The notes under the pieces were generated by a model. It saw only the letters and a list, made by a program, of their open reading frames with translations. It did no database searches and had not been told where the DNA came from. Below are positions 1 to 10,275 of a stretch of 64,000 bases of DNA, one piece after another. Origin of the DNA: Flammeovirga agarivorans (GTDB lineage Bacteria > Bacteroidota > Bacteroidia > Cytophagales > Flammeovirgaceae); assembly GCF_012641475.1 (NCBI RefSeq), contig NZ_JABAIL010000003.1, positions 932,318 to 996,317 of the forward strand, given 5' to 3'. How positions within the stretch are numbered: the stretch's first letter is position 1; each line of letters begins with the position of its first letter. Both the position numbers and the translations under genes were made by a program.

Positions 1-2090
1 AAAGAATTTGGATCCCAATCATTGCTAGGCCAAGACCCTGCAATAAATACACCTTCGTCTGAAGGTTTTTCTTTTGAAAGGTTGACACTAAAAGTAACTT
101 GAACCGTATTCACTGATGGTTCATTCTCACTTTCATCACAAGAGTTAAAAATTACTGTTGTTAAAGTAAGTTCTTCTTCCATTACAGCCACTGTCCTCTT
201 TTTTGATTCACTCAAACATTCACCTTCAAAATCCTCTCCTTCTTCATTTGCCATAAAAGAATATTCATAGATAGCGTTTGCTCTAAGGTATACCGCTTTT
301 GAAAAAATATTATTGCCAAGATCATTCATAATAATTGCATCATTAGACCATTCACCTTGAAGAGAAACTGCCTCTTTTGCTTCTAGATCGCTAACATCTA
401 CCATAAAAGAAACCTTTATCCATTCGGGTACTTCTGAAGTACATGAATTATACCTGACAGCGTCTAAAATAACGGCATCTTCTGTCTCATCTAAAGTGAT
501 ATACCTATTATTGGTTCCTTCTTTTTCACAACCTGATTTCAGCATATCCTCAATATCTGACCAATCATCACCTAAAGTGAACTTATACTCATGGGTAGTA
601 TTTCCTTCTAAAGTGACAGTGACTTCCCAGATTCCATCCTCATCTTCGTCACTCATCATGGTGAAATTTTCAGGTTCCCATGAGTTCCAACTAGCAGCGA
701 TGTACATCCCTTTGGAAAGGTCTTCAAATTCTGATGCATCTACCTTGAATGTCACCTCTTTTTGCACTTTTTCCTTAGGTGTCGATGTACAAGAGTTAAA
801 AGCTACAATTGGAATTGTCATCGTTGGTGTTTCTGAACCATCATTTACAATTTCAACATATCTATTTTTTACACCTTCACCTGCACATTCTTCACCTGAA
901 AGGTCTTCGTCATTCCAATTACTTCCATTATTAAATCTATAGAATTGATCACCCGGAAGTAAATTTACGGTTGCCGTATAGATGCCATCTTCATTCTCAT
1001 CAGACATTTCTATCCAATCTTTAGGTTCCCATTTTCCATTTAATTCAACAATAAAAACTTTTTCATCTACAAGTTCTTCGGAAGACATATCAACTTGGAA
1101 AGTAGTGCTTATATATACCAACTCTTCATTACATTTTCCAAATGCCACAGTAGGTACTACTAAATGATCTTCTAAAACCTCTACCGTTCTGTTTTTTCCT
1201 TCTGGGCAAATATCTCTAGCATCTTCCCAATTGCCATTGATAAAATTGTAACTGTGGGTAGAGTTTTTATCCAAGGCAACTTGAGTCTCCCAGACATTGT
1301 CCTCATCTAAGTCATAAAGTTTTATTTCATTGTGATTCCATGAGTTGTTCAACCCAGTCATGTAAACACCATCATCTCCTACTTCTTCTTCAGACATATC
1401 GACAGAAAAAGTAACCATTACTTGATCATCACATGCGCCAAATGTGGCAGTAGGTACTGAAATATCATCATTATAAATCTTGAGCTTTCTATTTTTTCCT
1501 TCTGAACAGTTTTCTCTAGCATCTTCCCAATTGCCATTGATAAAATTATAACTATGTTCAGAACCAATTTCTAAATATTGCTCTCTAGTATATATTTGGT
1601 CATTATCATCATCTACTAATTCTAGGTCATTATGATTCCATGATCCATATAAACCTGTCATAAAAACACCATCATCCCCAACAGTCTCATTGCTCATGTC
1701 CACACTAAACGTTACTTTAACGTATTTCGGTGTTGAACAAATATTGAATGTTTCTGTTGGTAAAATGACGGCATCAGTTGAATTAATAGATAGTTTTCGA
1801 TTGTTGTTATCAGAGCAGCCGTTCCCTGTCATATCCTCTTCTAATTCCCAGTTTCCGATCACAAATTTATAATCGTGATTTCCTTCGGCTACATCTATTG
1901 TAATTTCATAAATATTAGTATTGCTTTCATTAGCTGTCATCTGTTGAAGTCCCCATCCTGAGAAGCCTCCTGCGATATAGACGTCTTTACCGTCCAAGCT
2001 TTCATTAGATACATCTACACTAAAAGTCACATCTGTAGAGAAAGCAGTAAAATTGATACATAATAAAAAAAGTAATAATTGATATTTCAT
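1..2090 (-). CDS. Secreted protein of repeated CBM20/48-like (E-set) modules, partial
   Basis: An open frame starts with ATG at 2090 and continues past the left edge with no stop (696 codons visible). It begins with a signal peptide (MKYQLLLFLL, then residues INFTAFS), followed by at least seven modules of about 95-115 residues. Each module opens with a strand like VTFSVDMSNE, then a G-x-W loop (FMTGLYGSWNH, YIAASWNSWEP), then a Y-x-F strand ending in GNWE or NGSNW, and a Cys-Asn-Arg-rich linker (SEGKNRK). This layout resembles the starch/glycogen-binding E-set fold (CBM20/CBM48/AMPK-beta) and suggests tandem glycan binding at the cell surface. No catalytic domain is visible, but one could lie beyond the edge. 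The gene follows the GH30 gene on the same strand after 192 bases and probably belongs to the same glycan locus. The exact domain family is inferred from pattern only. Confidence 0.8.
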   Translation of the reverse strand, partial: MKYQLLLFLLCINFTAFSTDVTFSVDVSNESLDGKDVYIAGGFSGWGLQQMTANESNTNIYEITIDVAEGNHDYKFVIGNWELEEDMTGNGCSDNNNRKLSINSTDAVILPTETFNICSTPKYVKVTFSVDMSNETVGDDGVFMTGLYGSWNHNDLELVDDDNDQIYTREQYLEIGSEHSYNFINGNWEDARENCSEGKNRKLKIYNDDISVPTATFGACDDQVMVTFSVDMSEEEVGDDGVYMTGLNNSWNHNEIKLYDLDEDNVWETQVALDKNSTHSYNFINGNWEDARDICPEGKNRTVEVLEDHLVVPTVAFGKCNEELVYISTTFQVDMSSEELVDEKVFIVELNGKWEPKDWIEMSDENEDGIYTATVNLLPGDQFYRFNNGSNWNDEDLSGEECAGEGVKNRYVEIVNDGSETPTMTIPIVAFNSCTSTPKEKVQKEVTFKVDASEFEDLSKGMYIAASWNSWEPENFTMMSDEDEDGIWEVTVTLEGNTTHEYKFTLGDDWSDIEDMLKSGCEKEGTNNRYITLDETEDAVILDAVRYNSCTSEVPEWIKVSFMVDVSDLEAKEAVSLQGEWSNDAIIMNDLGNNIFSKAVYLRANAIYEYSFMANEEGEDFEGECLSESKKRTVAVMEEELTLTTVIFNSCDESENEPSVNTVQVTFSVNLSKEKPSDEGVFIAGSWPSNDWDPNS

Positions 2091-2127
2091 TCCTTTAGTA
2101 TTAAGAGTTAAAACAAGAGAAGTTAGA

Positions 2128-2173
2128 GGGAAGGTATTGGTTTCGAGTAGTTAGAGATATCCAATACCCTCCT
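2128..2173. repeat. Inverted repeat in the leader of the CBM-module gene
   Basis: GGTATTGG at 2133-2140 pairs with CCAATACC at 2161-2168. The stem extends outward to 13 positions with one A-C mismatch and one G-T pair. Read on the plus strand it is followed by TTTTTT, as in an intrinsic terminator, but no plus-strand gene precedes it. On the minus strand it lies 38 bases before the start codon of the CBM-module gene. It may be a leader structure of that gene or an antisense terminator. Confidence 0.5.
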
Positions 2174-2282
2174 TTTTTATTTTAGCAATAGTTTTATAAA
2201 TTTTTCATTTTAGTCTGTGGACAAAAAGTTGTCGATCTTCTTTGCCTCTAAATGGTGTCCATCAGTCTAAGAGAAAATGATT

Positions 2283-3758
2283 TTATGCCTTTTTATTTCC
2301 ATCATATACCATCGTACCAACACTTTGTGCAGGGATAGAAATAATATATGTTTCTTCAGAACCAGTAATTCTTAAATTGAATTTTTTCTGTGCATCAGAA
2401 TTATTCATTAGTAAGACTACATATTTATTGTTCGGAGTAACAAAGGCAACATTCGGAAGATCTCCCATGTTATTCGATTTTATTCTAAAAGAACCTGACG
2501 GAATAAATTTTGAAGCATGACCAACAGTGTAATAAGCGACGTTTCTATCCACAGTATTACCATCAATTGTTAAAGCACCAAGGCACTCTGTACAACCTCC
2601 ATCTGTATGCGGTTCTAAACTTGAGTTGGCTGCTAGGTTCCATTCCAATACCGTTTTACTCCAGTTTCTTGGAGCACCAATAAACATGTTTTCAAAATGC
2701 CACATTAAAGCACCTCCGAAGTCTTCATTTCCTCCAACCCATTGTTCTGTAAAGTAAATTCCTTTAGAAGGGTCCGCTGTCTTCACTGATGAAAGTGCTG
2801 AGATATCACCTCCATATAAATGGAAAGCGGAACCACTGATATATTGATTTGCTTCTGAGTTGATGATATTGATTGGGTAATCAGGTCTGTCTGCATTATG
2901 ATCATATGTTATGATTTTAGTTTCTAAACCTGCTTCTTGGAATTTTGGTCCTAAATGACTTGCAATAAAATTGGCCATTTCATCTGATTCCATAAGTAAA
3001 CTTGGAACATTACCCGGATGTAATGGTTCGTTTTGGATTGTAATAGCATCAATTGTAATACCTTCATTCTTATATGCCTCTAGGTATTTTACAAAATAGT
3101 CAGCATATACAGCATAATGTGATGCTAATAGTGACCCTCCTTTATATTCATTATTAGATTTCATCCATGTCGGAGGTGACCAAGGTGTCGCTAGAATCTT
3201 AATTGAAGGATTGATTGCTACAATTTCTTTAAGTACTGGAATAAGGTTTTCTTGATCTTTAGCTATAGTGAAATTGGATAGAGTTTCATCTTCCACTTCA
3301 GAGTAAGAAAAAGGAGCAACATCTAAATCAGATGCTCCAATACTTACTCTTAGATAATTCACACCAATTTGCCCATCTTCTCTTCCGAATAATTCCTCAA
3401 GTAAAGCCGATTTATTGGCTGCAGACATATTGTTGATATGTAAGGCACTTCCTCCTGTTAAGGTATACCCAAAACCATCCATTTCTTGGTAAACTTGATT
3501 CTGATCGATTCTTAATGTTTGAAACGAATCATCATACCCAGAAGCAACCATATCCTCTTGTAGACGGAGACCTTGATTTTTTTGACCTCTGACGTCTTCA
3601 GTAGAAGTAACATAAAGTTCGATATGATCTACTTCTACTACCGGAGGTGGAGGGACAGGTGTACCATTATTCTTTTCATCAGTACACCCATTATTCATCC
3701 AAGATGAACACAGCAAAAACACAACACCAAATAATGTATTCATTTTATTTTCTTTCAT
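2283..3758 (-). CDS. Glycoside hydrolase family 30 enzyme (secreted)
   Basis: The gene encodes about 491 residues of GH30 type, a TIM barrel fused to a beta-sandwich. The barrel carries ATPWSPPTWMKSN, the acid/base Glu in TIQNEP (about residue 244) and the nucleophile Glu in IYFTEQW (about 338). The C-terminal sandwich ends in a YVVLLMNNSD-like strand, as in GH30 glucosylceramidase and beta-1,6-glucanase relatives. I chose the ATG at 3758 because it gives a clean N-terminal signal sequence. A longer reading from a TTG codon at 3794 would add 12 residues with no function. A Cys at residue 25 could be lipidated, but the lipobox is poor. The gene follows the SusC/D/E genes, so it probably cleaves the imported glycan. 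Bacteroidota GH30_3 enzymes in such loci act on beta-1,6-glucan, and that is the best guess for the substrate here. The subfamily was not verified. Confidence 0.9.
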   Translation of the reverse strand: MKENKMNTLFGVVFLLCSSWMNNGCTDEKNNGTPVPPPPVVEVDHIELYVTSTEDVRGQKNQGLRLQEDMVASGYDDSFQTLRIDQNQVYQEMDGFGYTLTGGSALHINNMSAANKSALLEELFGREDGQIGVNYLRVSIGASDLDVAPFSYSEVEDETLSNFTIAKDQENLIPVLKEIVAINPSIKILATPWSPPTWMKSNNEYKGGSLLASHYAVYADYFVKYLEAYKNEGITIDAITIQNEPLHPGNVPSLLMESDEMANFIASHLGPKFQEAGLETKIITYDHNADRPDYPINIINSEANQYISGSAFHLYGGDISALSSVKTADPSKGIYFTEQWVGGNEDFGGALMWHFENMFIGAPRNWSKTVLEWNLAANSSLEPHTDGGCTECLGALTIDGNTVDRNVAYYTVGHASKFIPSGSFRIKSNNMGDLPNVAFVTPNNKYVVLLMNNSDAQKKFNLRITGSEETYIISIPAQSVGTMVYDGNKKA

Positions 3759-3802
3759 AATATCTTTGTTAAGGAGGGAAATGCTCCCCTCCAATAATTT
3801 TT

Positions 3803-5563
3803 TTATTGCGTTACAGAATAATTAGCTGTTCGATAATCATTTGAAATCTCGAGACTAATATTGTAAGTACCGTCAGTTGATATAAACTTGAAGTTGTTGA
3901 TGTTTACAGACTCGTCCGCAAAAGCTTTGTTCGTGGCCGTACCTGTTGTAGCCGTTGCATCATCGGTAGATCCGGCAGCATCAGAAGCTCCAAATTCAAC
4001 ATCCCAAGGAGAATTAAATTTCGAATCGTTTCCTCCAGTTAATTCTACATTACTTAAGGTAAAAGTATACGGATGCTCATAGGTCATTTGTACCTCAATT
4101 CGATCATCCCATTCTAACCAGTGGAATAACTTAATATTATAGTATTGCCATGATAGAGATGGAGTACCAAAATCTAGTGTTAACTGATAAGCTTGGTCTC
4201 TTGCTACAGTAATTTCTCCTTCCCCTTCTTTTAATGAAGAACTATCGAATACATTATCTCCTGTAGGATCTTCGGTCGCACCAATTTCTCCTTGTAAAAT
4301 ATAGGATGTCCCAGACCCATCAGATGATGAATTTAAAGTATAAGTAAGTTCAGCCTGTAGAGCTAAATAAGATGGTGAAGTAAATGTGTTGCCATCTTTG
4401 TTGAATTCGATTGCTTCAGATCCATCTGAAGGCAATAAGAACAATGTTTCTGGTGCTACAAGTGGAGGTAATTCAGACTCTACTTTTTCAAATGAATAAG
4501 TATATGCTGTTCCTAAGAAATCTACAGAAACTATATAATCACCTACATTAGGGTTTTGTAAATCTTCTTTATCAAGTCCTTCATTATCAGCAAATGCCTC
4601 ATAAATTAGATTTGTGGTTCCAGGTCTCTGTTTATACACTCTACCCCAATCTCCATCAATTCTCATAATAAAACTTCCTGATGCTTTTAAGTTTACAGTA
4701 TCCTGAAATAATCCATTCCCCTGATACGTTAGCGGAACATCTCCACCCCATTCACCTTCAATAGGAGTTCCTACAATACTGAAGAAATTGATTTTTTCAG
4801 TGGCTACTGTATTTGTTTTAAAATCAGCTTTAATTATAAATACACCACTTTCTGTAGCAGTGATTTGTGAACCACATAATTTTAATTCCCCATTTTCCGT
4901 TCCGTAACGCAATGCTGGATCCTCAATACCACTCACAAATTGATATGTTTCATCTTTGATTAATGAAGTCACAGTTTCAAAATGTGTCATCTCTCCATTT
5001 CCATCCACAAATCCTTTCATTGGGATAGCATTTTCTTGATCTTCACCTACTTCAGTAGCTGTACCATATATAAATAATTGTTGTGGTAGCTCATTCTCAG
5101 AAAATCTTTTAATATTAATTTCCTGTGATGAAAAAGCGACTCTAGACAATGATGTTGCTTTCACTCCCCATTTAGTGTTTGCCATTTCATTCTTAGGGTA
5201 ACAAGCCTGTGCCAATGCTAAGTCGATTTCTTTATGAGAAATACTAGCCGTTACACTTTTACCATTGTTATGTGATGCCACTTCAATTAAAGGATTATCA
5301 TAAGAAGTGGCCGTATCTCTAACTAATACAACCGAATATGTAATGATATAATCCGCCGTATTTATTGAGGGTTCCCATTCAAAATCAAGGTTTTCATTAG
5401 GAAATACTTCATTCAGTTCAACAATTTCATCAGTAGAAGGAATGATGAGCTTTGGCTCGCTAAGGTCCCAATCACCTTCTGGTTGCATATTTGATTTTGT
5501 TGTACAACTTATTCCCCATAATCCAATGAGAAACAATACAATATATTTTATATTTCTTTTCAT
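3803..5563 (-). CDS. SusE/SusF-like outer-membrane glycan-binding lipoprotein
   Basis: The 586-residue product has a type II signal peptide ending in WGISC (lipid Cys at residue 20). It is followed by a SusE-type N-terminal immunoglobulin-like domain with the usual LxxPxxGxxVxL and FxW pattern (IIPSTDEIVELNE, LDFEWEPS). Two or three further beta-sandwich domains follow; one near residues 265-355 looks like the SusF/AMPK-beta type (GNGLFQDTVNL, MRIDGDWGRV). SusE proteins sit at the cell surface next to SusC/SusD and bind the target glycan without cutting it. The gene lies 20 bases after susD-like and 44 bases before the GH30 start, so it is cotranscribed. Sequence outside the first domain is poorly conserved in this family, so ligand specificity cannot be read. 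Confidence 0.82.
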   Translation of the reverse strand: MKRNIKYIVLFLIGLWGISCTTKSNMQPEGDWDLSEPKLIIPSTDEIVELNEVFPNENLDFEWEPSINTADYIITYSVVLVRDTATSYDNPLIEVASHNNGKSVTASISHKEIDLALAQACYPKNEMANTKWGVKATSLSRVAFSSQEINIKRFSENELPQQLFIYGTATEVGEDQENAIPMKGFVDGNGEMTHFETVTSLIKDETYQFVSGIEDPALRYGTENGELKLCGSQITATESGVFIIKADFKTNTVATEKINFFSIVGTPIEGEWGGDVPLTYQGNGLFQDTVNLKASGSFIMRIDGDWGRVYKQRPGTTNLIYEAFADNEGLDKEDLQNPNVGDYIVSVDFLGTAYTYSFEKVESELPPLVAPETLFLLPSDGSEAIEFNKDGNTFTSPSYLALQAELTYTLNSSSDGSGTSYILQGEIGATEDPTGDNVFDSSSLKEGEGEITVARDQAYQLTLDFGTPSLSWQYYNIKLFHWLEWDDRIEVQMTYEHPYTFTLSNVELTGGNDSKFNSPWDVEFGASDAAGSTDDATATTGTATNKAFADESVNINNFKFISTDGTYNISLEISNDYRTANYSVTQ

Positions 5564-5583
5564 CTTTTTGGAAGTCTTGTCTC

Positions 5584-7065
5584 TTATAATGGATTTTGAT
5601 CTAATGCAGGGTTCCTATCCAATTCTTGTTGAGGGATTGGTAATAAGATTTTAGCGTCAGTCATATCATAATTGACGGCTCTTCCTGTTCTCAAATCAAT
5701 TTCAACAAGATTGTTCATAGTGGAAACAGCCTTATTCTGACGCACTAAATCATCCCAGCGGTGTCCTTCTTGGGCCAATTCCAACCTTCTCTCATTGAGA
5801 ATTTTTTCTCTTAATTCCTCTTGTGATAAGCCCGAAAGGTTGGCGAGATTTACTCTTGCTCTGATTTTGTTTATCTCTACTATTGCTAAAGAAGTATTTC
5901 CTATTTCATTTAGTGCCTCTGCTTTAAGTAAAACTATATCTCCAAAGCGTAATAGATAAGGTCTATCGGTCGAAGCCCAACCCATTGCCTTTTTCCATTT
6001 GTATGAGAATGGGATGGTTGAGCCAGTAGCATTTCCCCAATATTCATCTACCCAATCAACACTTTCAAACAGTACAGAAGCTCCTTTTCTTACATTGTCA
6101 CCTTCAGTGTCATAAGCGGCAATTAAGTTTTGAGATGGTGTCACAAACTTTCTCCAAGTATCTCCAGAAATTGAAGGCGGTAGTAACAATTGAGGACCAA
6201 AATTTCCTTCATCCGTACCTAAGTATTGTACTTCCAAAATGGATTCGTCATTGTTATAATGCTCTCCATCGAATAAATGATTATAATCAGACAAAAGCAT
6301 GTAGCCGGCAGTAGAATTTTCTACTTTTTGAATAGCTTCTAACGCATTATCCCACTCCTTGTGTTGAGCATATACTTTTGCTAATAATGCATTGGCAGCT
6401 CCCGCTGTCGCTCTCGCTTTGTTCGTTGAGCCTCCAAGATCATTACCATTTTCATCTGTATAATAATCAGGTAATAGCGAAGCCGATAAATTTAAATCTG
6501 TAACAATCTGTGCATAAACTTCATCTACCGTATTTCTTGGTACTCTTACATCATTAGGGTCTGTAGATTTTGTAGGAGATAATATTAAAGGAACACCTCC
6601 ATGCAATTTTACTAATGTGAAATAATGGTATGCTCTTAAAAATAAAGCTTCACCTTTGATTTGATCTTTTCGAACTTCCGATAATGCCGGATCTTCTATA
6701 AGTTCTATTTTTTCGATGACAGTATTTGCTTTTAAAATACCATTATAGATTTCAGACCAATTTCTAAATACTCTAGAGTTGATTGGTGTAATCGTTAACA
6801 AATCTGCTTCAAATACTTCTGGATTATCTCCTCCAGCATATGCATTATCAGATCTCACATCACTAAATACTACATGGTCCCACACATAATATTCTGATGA
6901 TTGAAAAGTTTCATAAGCACCTACTAAAGCACTTTCCATCTGAGAAGCTTTACCATATGCGTTATCTGATGTCTCTTCTGAAATAGGTTGCAAGTCAAGG
7001 AATTTATCACAAGACATTGTTCCTAATGTTATAATCGCTCCCGCTATAATATTTTTATATTTCAT
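5584..7065 (-). CDS. susD: SusD/RagB family outer-membrane nutrient-binding lipoprotein
   Basis: The 493-residue product has the hallmarks of SusD. It has a lipoprotein signal ending in LGTMSC (lipid Cys 19), the mature start DKFLDLQP, a helical TPR-like core with ALFLRAYHYFTLVKLHGGVPL, and the C-terminal ERRLELAQEGHRWDDLVR motif followed by LLPIPQQELDRNPAL. SusD forms the lid over the SusC barrel and captures oligosaccharides at the cell surface. The gene begins 18 bases after the susC-like stop, as in the usual SusC-SusD pair. The symbol denotes the family, not orthology to the starch system of Bacteroides thetaiotaomicron. Confidence 0.95.
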   Translation of the reverse strand: MKYKNIIAGAIITLGTMSCDKFLDLQPISEETSDNAYGKASQMESALVGAYETFQSSEYYVWDHVVFSDVRSDNAYAGGDNPEVFEADLLTITPINSRVFRNWSEIYNGILKANTVIEKIELIEDPALSEVRKDQIKGEALFLRAYHYFTLVKLHGGVPLILSPTKSTDPNDVRVPRNTVDEVYAQIVTDLNLSASLLPDYYTDENGNDLGGSTNKARATAGAANALLAKVYAQHKEWDNALEAIQKVENSTAGYMLLSDYNHLFDGEHYNNDESILEVQYLGTDEGNFGPQLLLPPSISGDTWRKFVTPSQNLIAAYDTEGDNVRKGASVLFESVDWVDEYWGNATGSTIPFSYKWKKAMGWASTDRPYLLRFGDIVLLKAEALNEIGNTSLAIVEINKIRARVNLANLSGLSQEELREKILNERRLELAQEGHRWDDLVRQNKAVSTMNNLVEIDLRTGRAVNYDMTDAKILLPIPQQELDRNPALDQNPL

Positions 7066-7083
7066 ACTTTGTAGATCAAAAAA

Positions 7084-10050
7084 TTAGAAAGAAATGTTTG
7101 CTCCGAAAATGATACTTCTTGTTTGAGGGTAAGTACCATAATCTATTCCTAATACTGTATTTGAATTTCCGCCTTGATTTACCTCAGGATCATAGCCAGA
7201 GTAGTTGGTTAAAGTCCAAAGGTTTTCACCTGTTGCATACACTCTAAATGATCCCACTCTAATTTTTTCCAGAAGGTTTGAAGGAAGGTCATAACCGATT
7301 GTAAGTGCTTTTAGTCTTAAGTAAGAAGCATCTTCTACAAAACGGGTTGAGATTCTAGAGTTATCTGTATTACCTTGGCTTGATTTAGGAATATCAGTTA
7401 CATCTCCCGGTCTTTTCCATCTTCTCAATACTGCAGTAGTTTGTGATTTAGCATCTGTCATTCCCTCAGTATCAATCCTTGTTGCATTTAGCATTTCATT
7501 CCCTTGAGACCCTTGAAAGAAGATGTTTAATGTAATTCCTTTCCAACTTAAGGTATTTGTAAAACCGTAAATAAAATCTGGGTTTGCGTTTCCTATGATT
7601 GTTCTATCATCAGGTGATGGTGAAAATGTAGACTCTCCATTACTTCCCATGTAATATGCATTACCTGTTTGTGGATCAACTCCTAAAAATTCATATCCAT
7701 AAATTACCCCTAAAGATTGCCCTTCTTTAATTTGAATGGCCTCACCTCTACCAGCAATACTACCCGTATAAATTTCCTGTCCCACTAAATTCGTCACTTC
7801 ATTTCGGTTAAATGAGATATTAAAGTTTGTCGACCATCTTACTTCTTTATCTACATTTATTGTATTTAAATTAAATTCGATACCCTTGTTCTCCAAGGCC
7901 CCAATGTTTTGGATAGCATTATCGTAACCTGTTGATCTTGGTAGTGGAGCATTTAATAATAAATCGCTTGTTCTTTTAATATAAGCATCTACGGTTAGCT
8001 CTATTCTATCTTGTACCAAGCCTACATCAAGACCAATATTGGTTTGTTCTGATTCTTCCCATTTCAACTTCTGGTTCTCAATTGATGCAGGGTAAGAACC
8101 TGGTTGAGTGGCACCACCAATAGGATAGTTAGCACCCGATCCAACTTTACCCATATAAGCATAAGTTCCAATATTATCGTTACCTACAATACCATACCCG
8201 GCTCTAAGTTTCAGATCTGAGATGATTTCTACACTTTCTAAAAATGCTTCTTCTGAAATTCTCCAACCAGCAGAGAACGAAGGGAATATACCCCACCTAT
8301 TTTGTGGACCAAATGCACTAGACCCATCCATTCGTATATTGGCAGTTAATAGGTATTTGTTATTGAATGCATAGTTTACTCTACCAATAAAAGAGGAATT
8401 GGCTTTTTCTGCTTCTGTAGCTGTAGCTGCAGCAATCTCTGAACCTCCATTGGGTGTTGAAATTGCATCTGAAGCAAAATTTCTTCTTTCAATAGTACTG
8501 CTTTGCCAATGGTATTTTTGAACGACAGCACCTACTAATCCTTGAATTTTATGTTTACCTAATGTCTTGTCGTAGGATAATGTATTATCAAAAATATAAT
8601 AAGAGTTGTTATTCTGACTTACTATCGATTGACCGTTTAATGCTCGCCCATAAGAAGTTCTATAAGGATCAAGAAAATAATCGTATTTATCTGTATTGTT
8701 ATCAATACCAATATTAGTCTTGAACTTAAAATCTCTCAAAAAGCTTATTTCTGCATATAGGTTACCTAAGAAACGCTTATTATTGAATCCTCTTTGGGAA
8801 CCATCGGTACTCGCAATAGGGTTTTCCCAGTCTTGAAAAGGATTCGAAGTAAATGTCCCATCATCATTGTAGATTCCAATAACCGCAGGTGTTGTAAGTG
8901 CTCCTAATAATACACCACCCTGATTTACAGCTTGATTATCCTTAACATCAACATCATTGTAATCTACATATGATAAGCGAGTTCCTAATTTTAACCAGTC
9001 ATTTACTTCCTGATCGATATTCACTTTAAAGTTAGCTCTATTCATCTCAGAGCTTCTTACTGCACCTTGTGTCCCTGTAAAACCTCCCGAGATATAATAG
9101 TTTGTCTTATCAGATTTCCCTGAAATAGCCAATTGGTAATTTTGTGTATATCCTGTTTGGAATACTTCATTCTGCCAATCTGTATTATTCTGATAATTTT
9201 CCCAATCGGTATTATATCCCATCTCGGTCATTAAATCTCTGTATTGTTCGCCATTTAATACCTCTTGAGTTCTCCATACTTCATTAATACCACCATATAT
9301 GTCTAATGATACTGTAGGCTTTGTTGAAGTACCTTTTTTAGTAGTAATCAATACAACACCATTCGCTCCTTGTGCTCCGTAAATAGCCGCAGCTGAGGCA
9401 TCTTTTAATACCGAAATACTTTCTATATCAGAAGGACTTAATGATCTTGTATCTGCGGTTGGTACCCCATCAACAACGTACAAGGGTTCCGAACCCGCGT
9501 TGATAGAGTTCGTACCTCTAATCCGCATAGATATACCCTGAGAAGGTTTACCAGAAGAAGCCTGAACTTGTACACCGGCTACTTTACCTTGAATTAAAGA
9601 TCCTACTTGAGTATTCAGTCTTGATTCTAAATCTTCACTACCTACTACACTCACTGATCCTGTAACGTCTTTCTTGTCTTGAGATCCATAACCAATCACG
9701 ACTAATTCTTCTAGTTTGATCATGTCTTCTGCTAAAGAAATATCAATGGTCGATCTGGCACCAACAGTTACTTCTTCTGTCACCATACCCACATAGCTAA
9801 AAACTAAGATGTCAGAACTATTGTTAATCTCAATTTTATAATGTCCATCAAAATCCGATGTAGTACCAACAAGTGTGTTCTTTAATAAGATAGTCACTCC
9901 TGGAATCGGATCTCCAGATTGATCTGTTACAATCCCACTTATTGTTGATGTCTGTGCATATATATTTGTTGATAGAAGTAAAAGAAGGAATAGTAATGAA
10001 ATACAACTCCGTTTTACAACAGAATCATAAAGAGTATTATGTCTAGTCAT
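7084..10050 (-). CDS. susC: SusC/RagA family TonB-dependent outer-membrane transporter
   Basis: The 988-residue product starts with a signal peptide ending in IYAQ. A carboxypeptidase-regulatory-like domain follows (STISGIVTDQSGDPIPGVTI, about residues 36-110), then the plug that opens with LEELVVIGYGSQDKKDVTGS and carries the SusC hallmark GTNSINAGSEPLYVVDGVP. A 22-strand barrel follows and ends in the aromatic-terminated IIFGANISF. It imports oligosaccharides captured by the neighbouring SusD, powered by TonB/ExbBD. No N-terminal STN domain is visible, so anti-sigma signalling is unlikely; control probably comes from the DUF6377 regulator encoded upstream. The first ATG is used because no other Met precedes the signal core. 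Confidence 0.96.
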   Translation of the reverse strand: MTRHNTLYDSVVKRSCISLLFLLLLLSTNIYAQTSTISGIVTDQSGDPIPGVTILLKNTLVGTTSDFDGHYKIEINNSSDILVFSYVGMVTEEVTVGARSTIDISLAEDMIKLEELVVIGYGSQDKKDVTGSVSVVGSEDLESRLNTQVGSLIQGKVAGVQVQASSGKPSQGISMRIRGTNSINAGSEPLYVVDGVPTADTRSLSPSDIESISVLKDASAAAIYGAQGANGVVLITTKKGTSTKPTVSLDIYGGINEVWRTQEVLNGEQYRDLMTEMGYNTDWENYQNNTDWQNEVFQTGYTQNYQLAISGKSDKTNYYISGGFTGTQGAVRSSEMNRANFKVNIDQEVNDWLKLGTRLSYVDYNDVDVKDNQAVNQGGVLLGALTTPAVIGIYNDDGTFTSNPFQDWENPIASTDGSQRGFNNKRFLGNLYAEISFLRDFKFKTNIGIDNNTDKYDYFLDPYRTSYGRALNGQSIVSQNNNSYYIFDNTLSYDKTLGKHKIQGLVGAVVQKYHWQSSTIERRNFASDAISTPNGGSEIAAATATEAEKANSSFIGRVNYAFNNKYLLTANIRMDGSSAFGPQNRWGIFPSFSAGWRISEEAFLESVEIISDLKLRAGYGIVGNDNIGTYAYMGKVGSGANYPIGGATQPGSYPASIENQKLKWEESEQTNIGLDVGLVQDRIELTVDAYIKRTSDLLLNAPLPRSTGYDNAIQNIGALENKGIEFNLNTINVDKEVRWSTNFNISFNRNEVTNLVGQEIYTGSIAGRGEAIQIKEGQSLGVIYGYEFLGVDPQTGNAYYMGSNGESTFSPSPDDRTIIGNANPDFIYGFTNTLSWKGITLNIFFQGSQGNEMLNATRIDTEGMTDAKSQTTAVLRRWKRPGDVTDIPKSSQGNTDNSRISTRFVEDASYLRLKALTIGYDLPSNLLEKIRVGSFRVYATGENLWTLTNYSGYDPEVNQGGNSNTVLGIDYGTYPQTRSIIFGANISF

Positions 10051-10275
10051 TATAGTACAAACTTAATGTCATATAAATAGATGCTCGAATAAAAATTGAA
10101 GGGTAATTATTTTTTCAGCTGGACCTTCAGCGAGCTAACAATACAAAGTTGGCAGTTTAAAAGTGTACTACCTACACATAGTAGTAAAAATGTAGATTCA
10201 TATAGACACTATAAATCTAATATACAGATAGTTAACTAAATTAATAGCTATGAAAAATATAGATGATAAATAGGC

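Noticed and set aside
10058-10065. TAAGTTTG on the minus strand as a susC promoter
   Set aside because: It matches the -7 consensus, but transcription would start almost at the start codon and no -33 element is seen.
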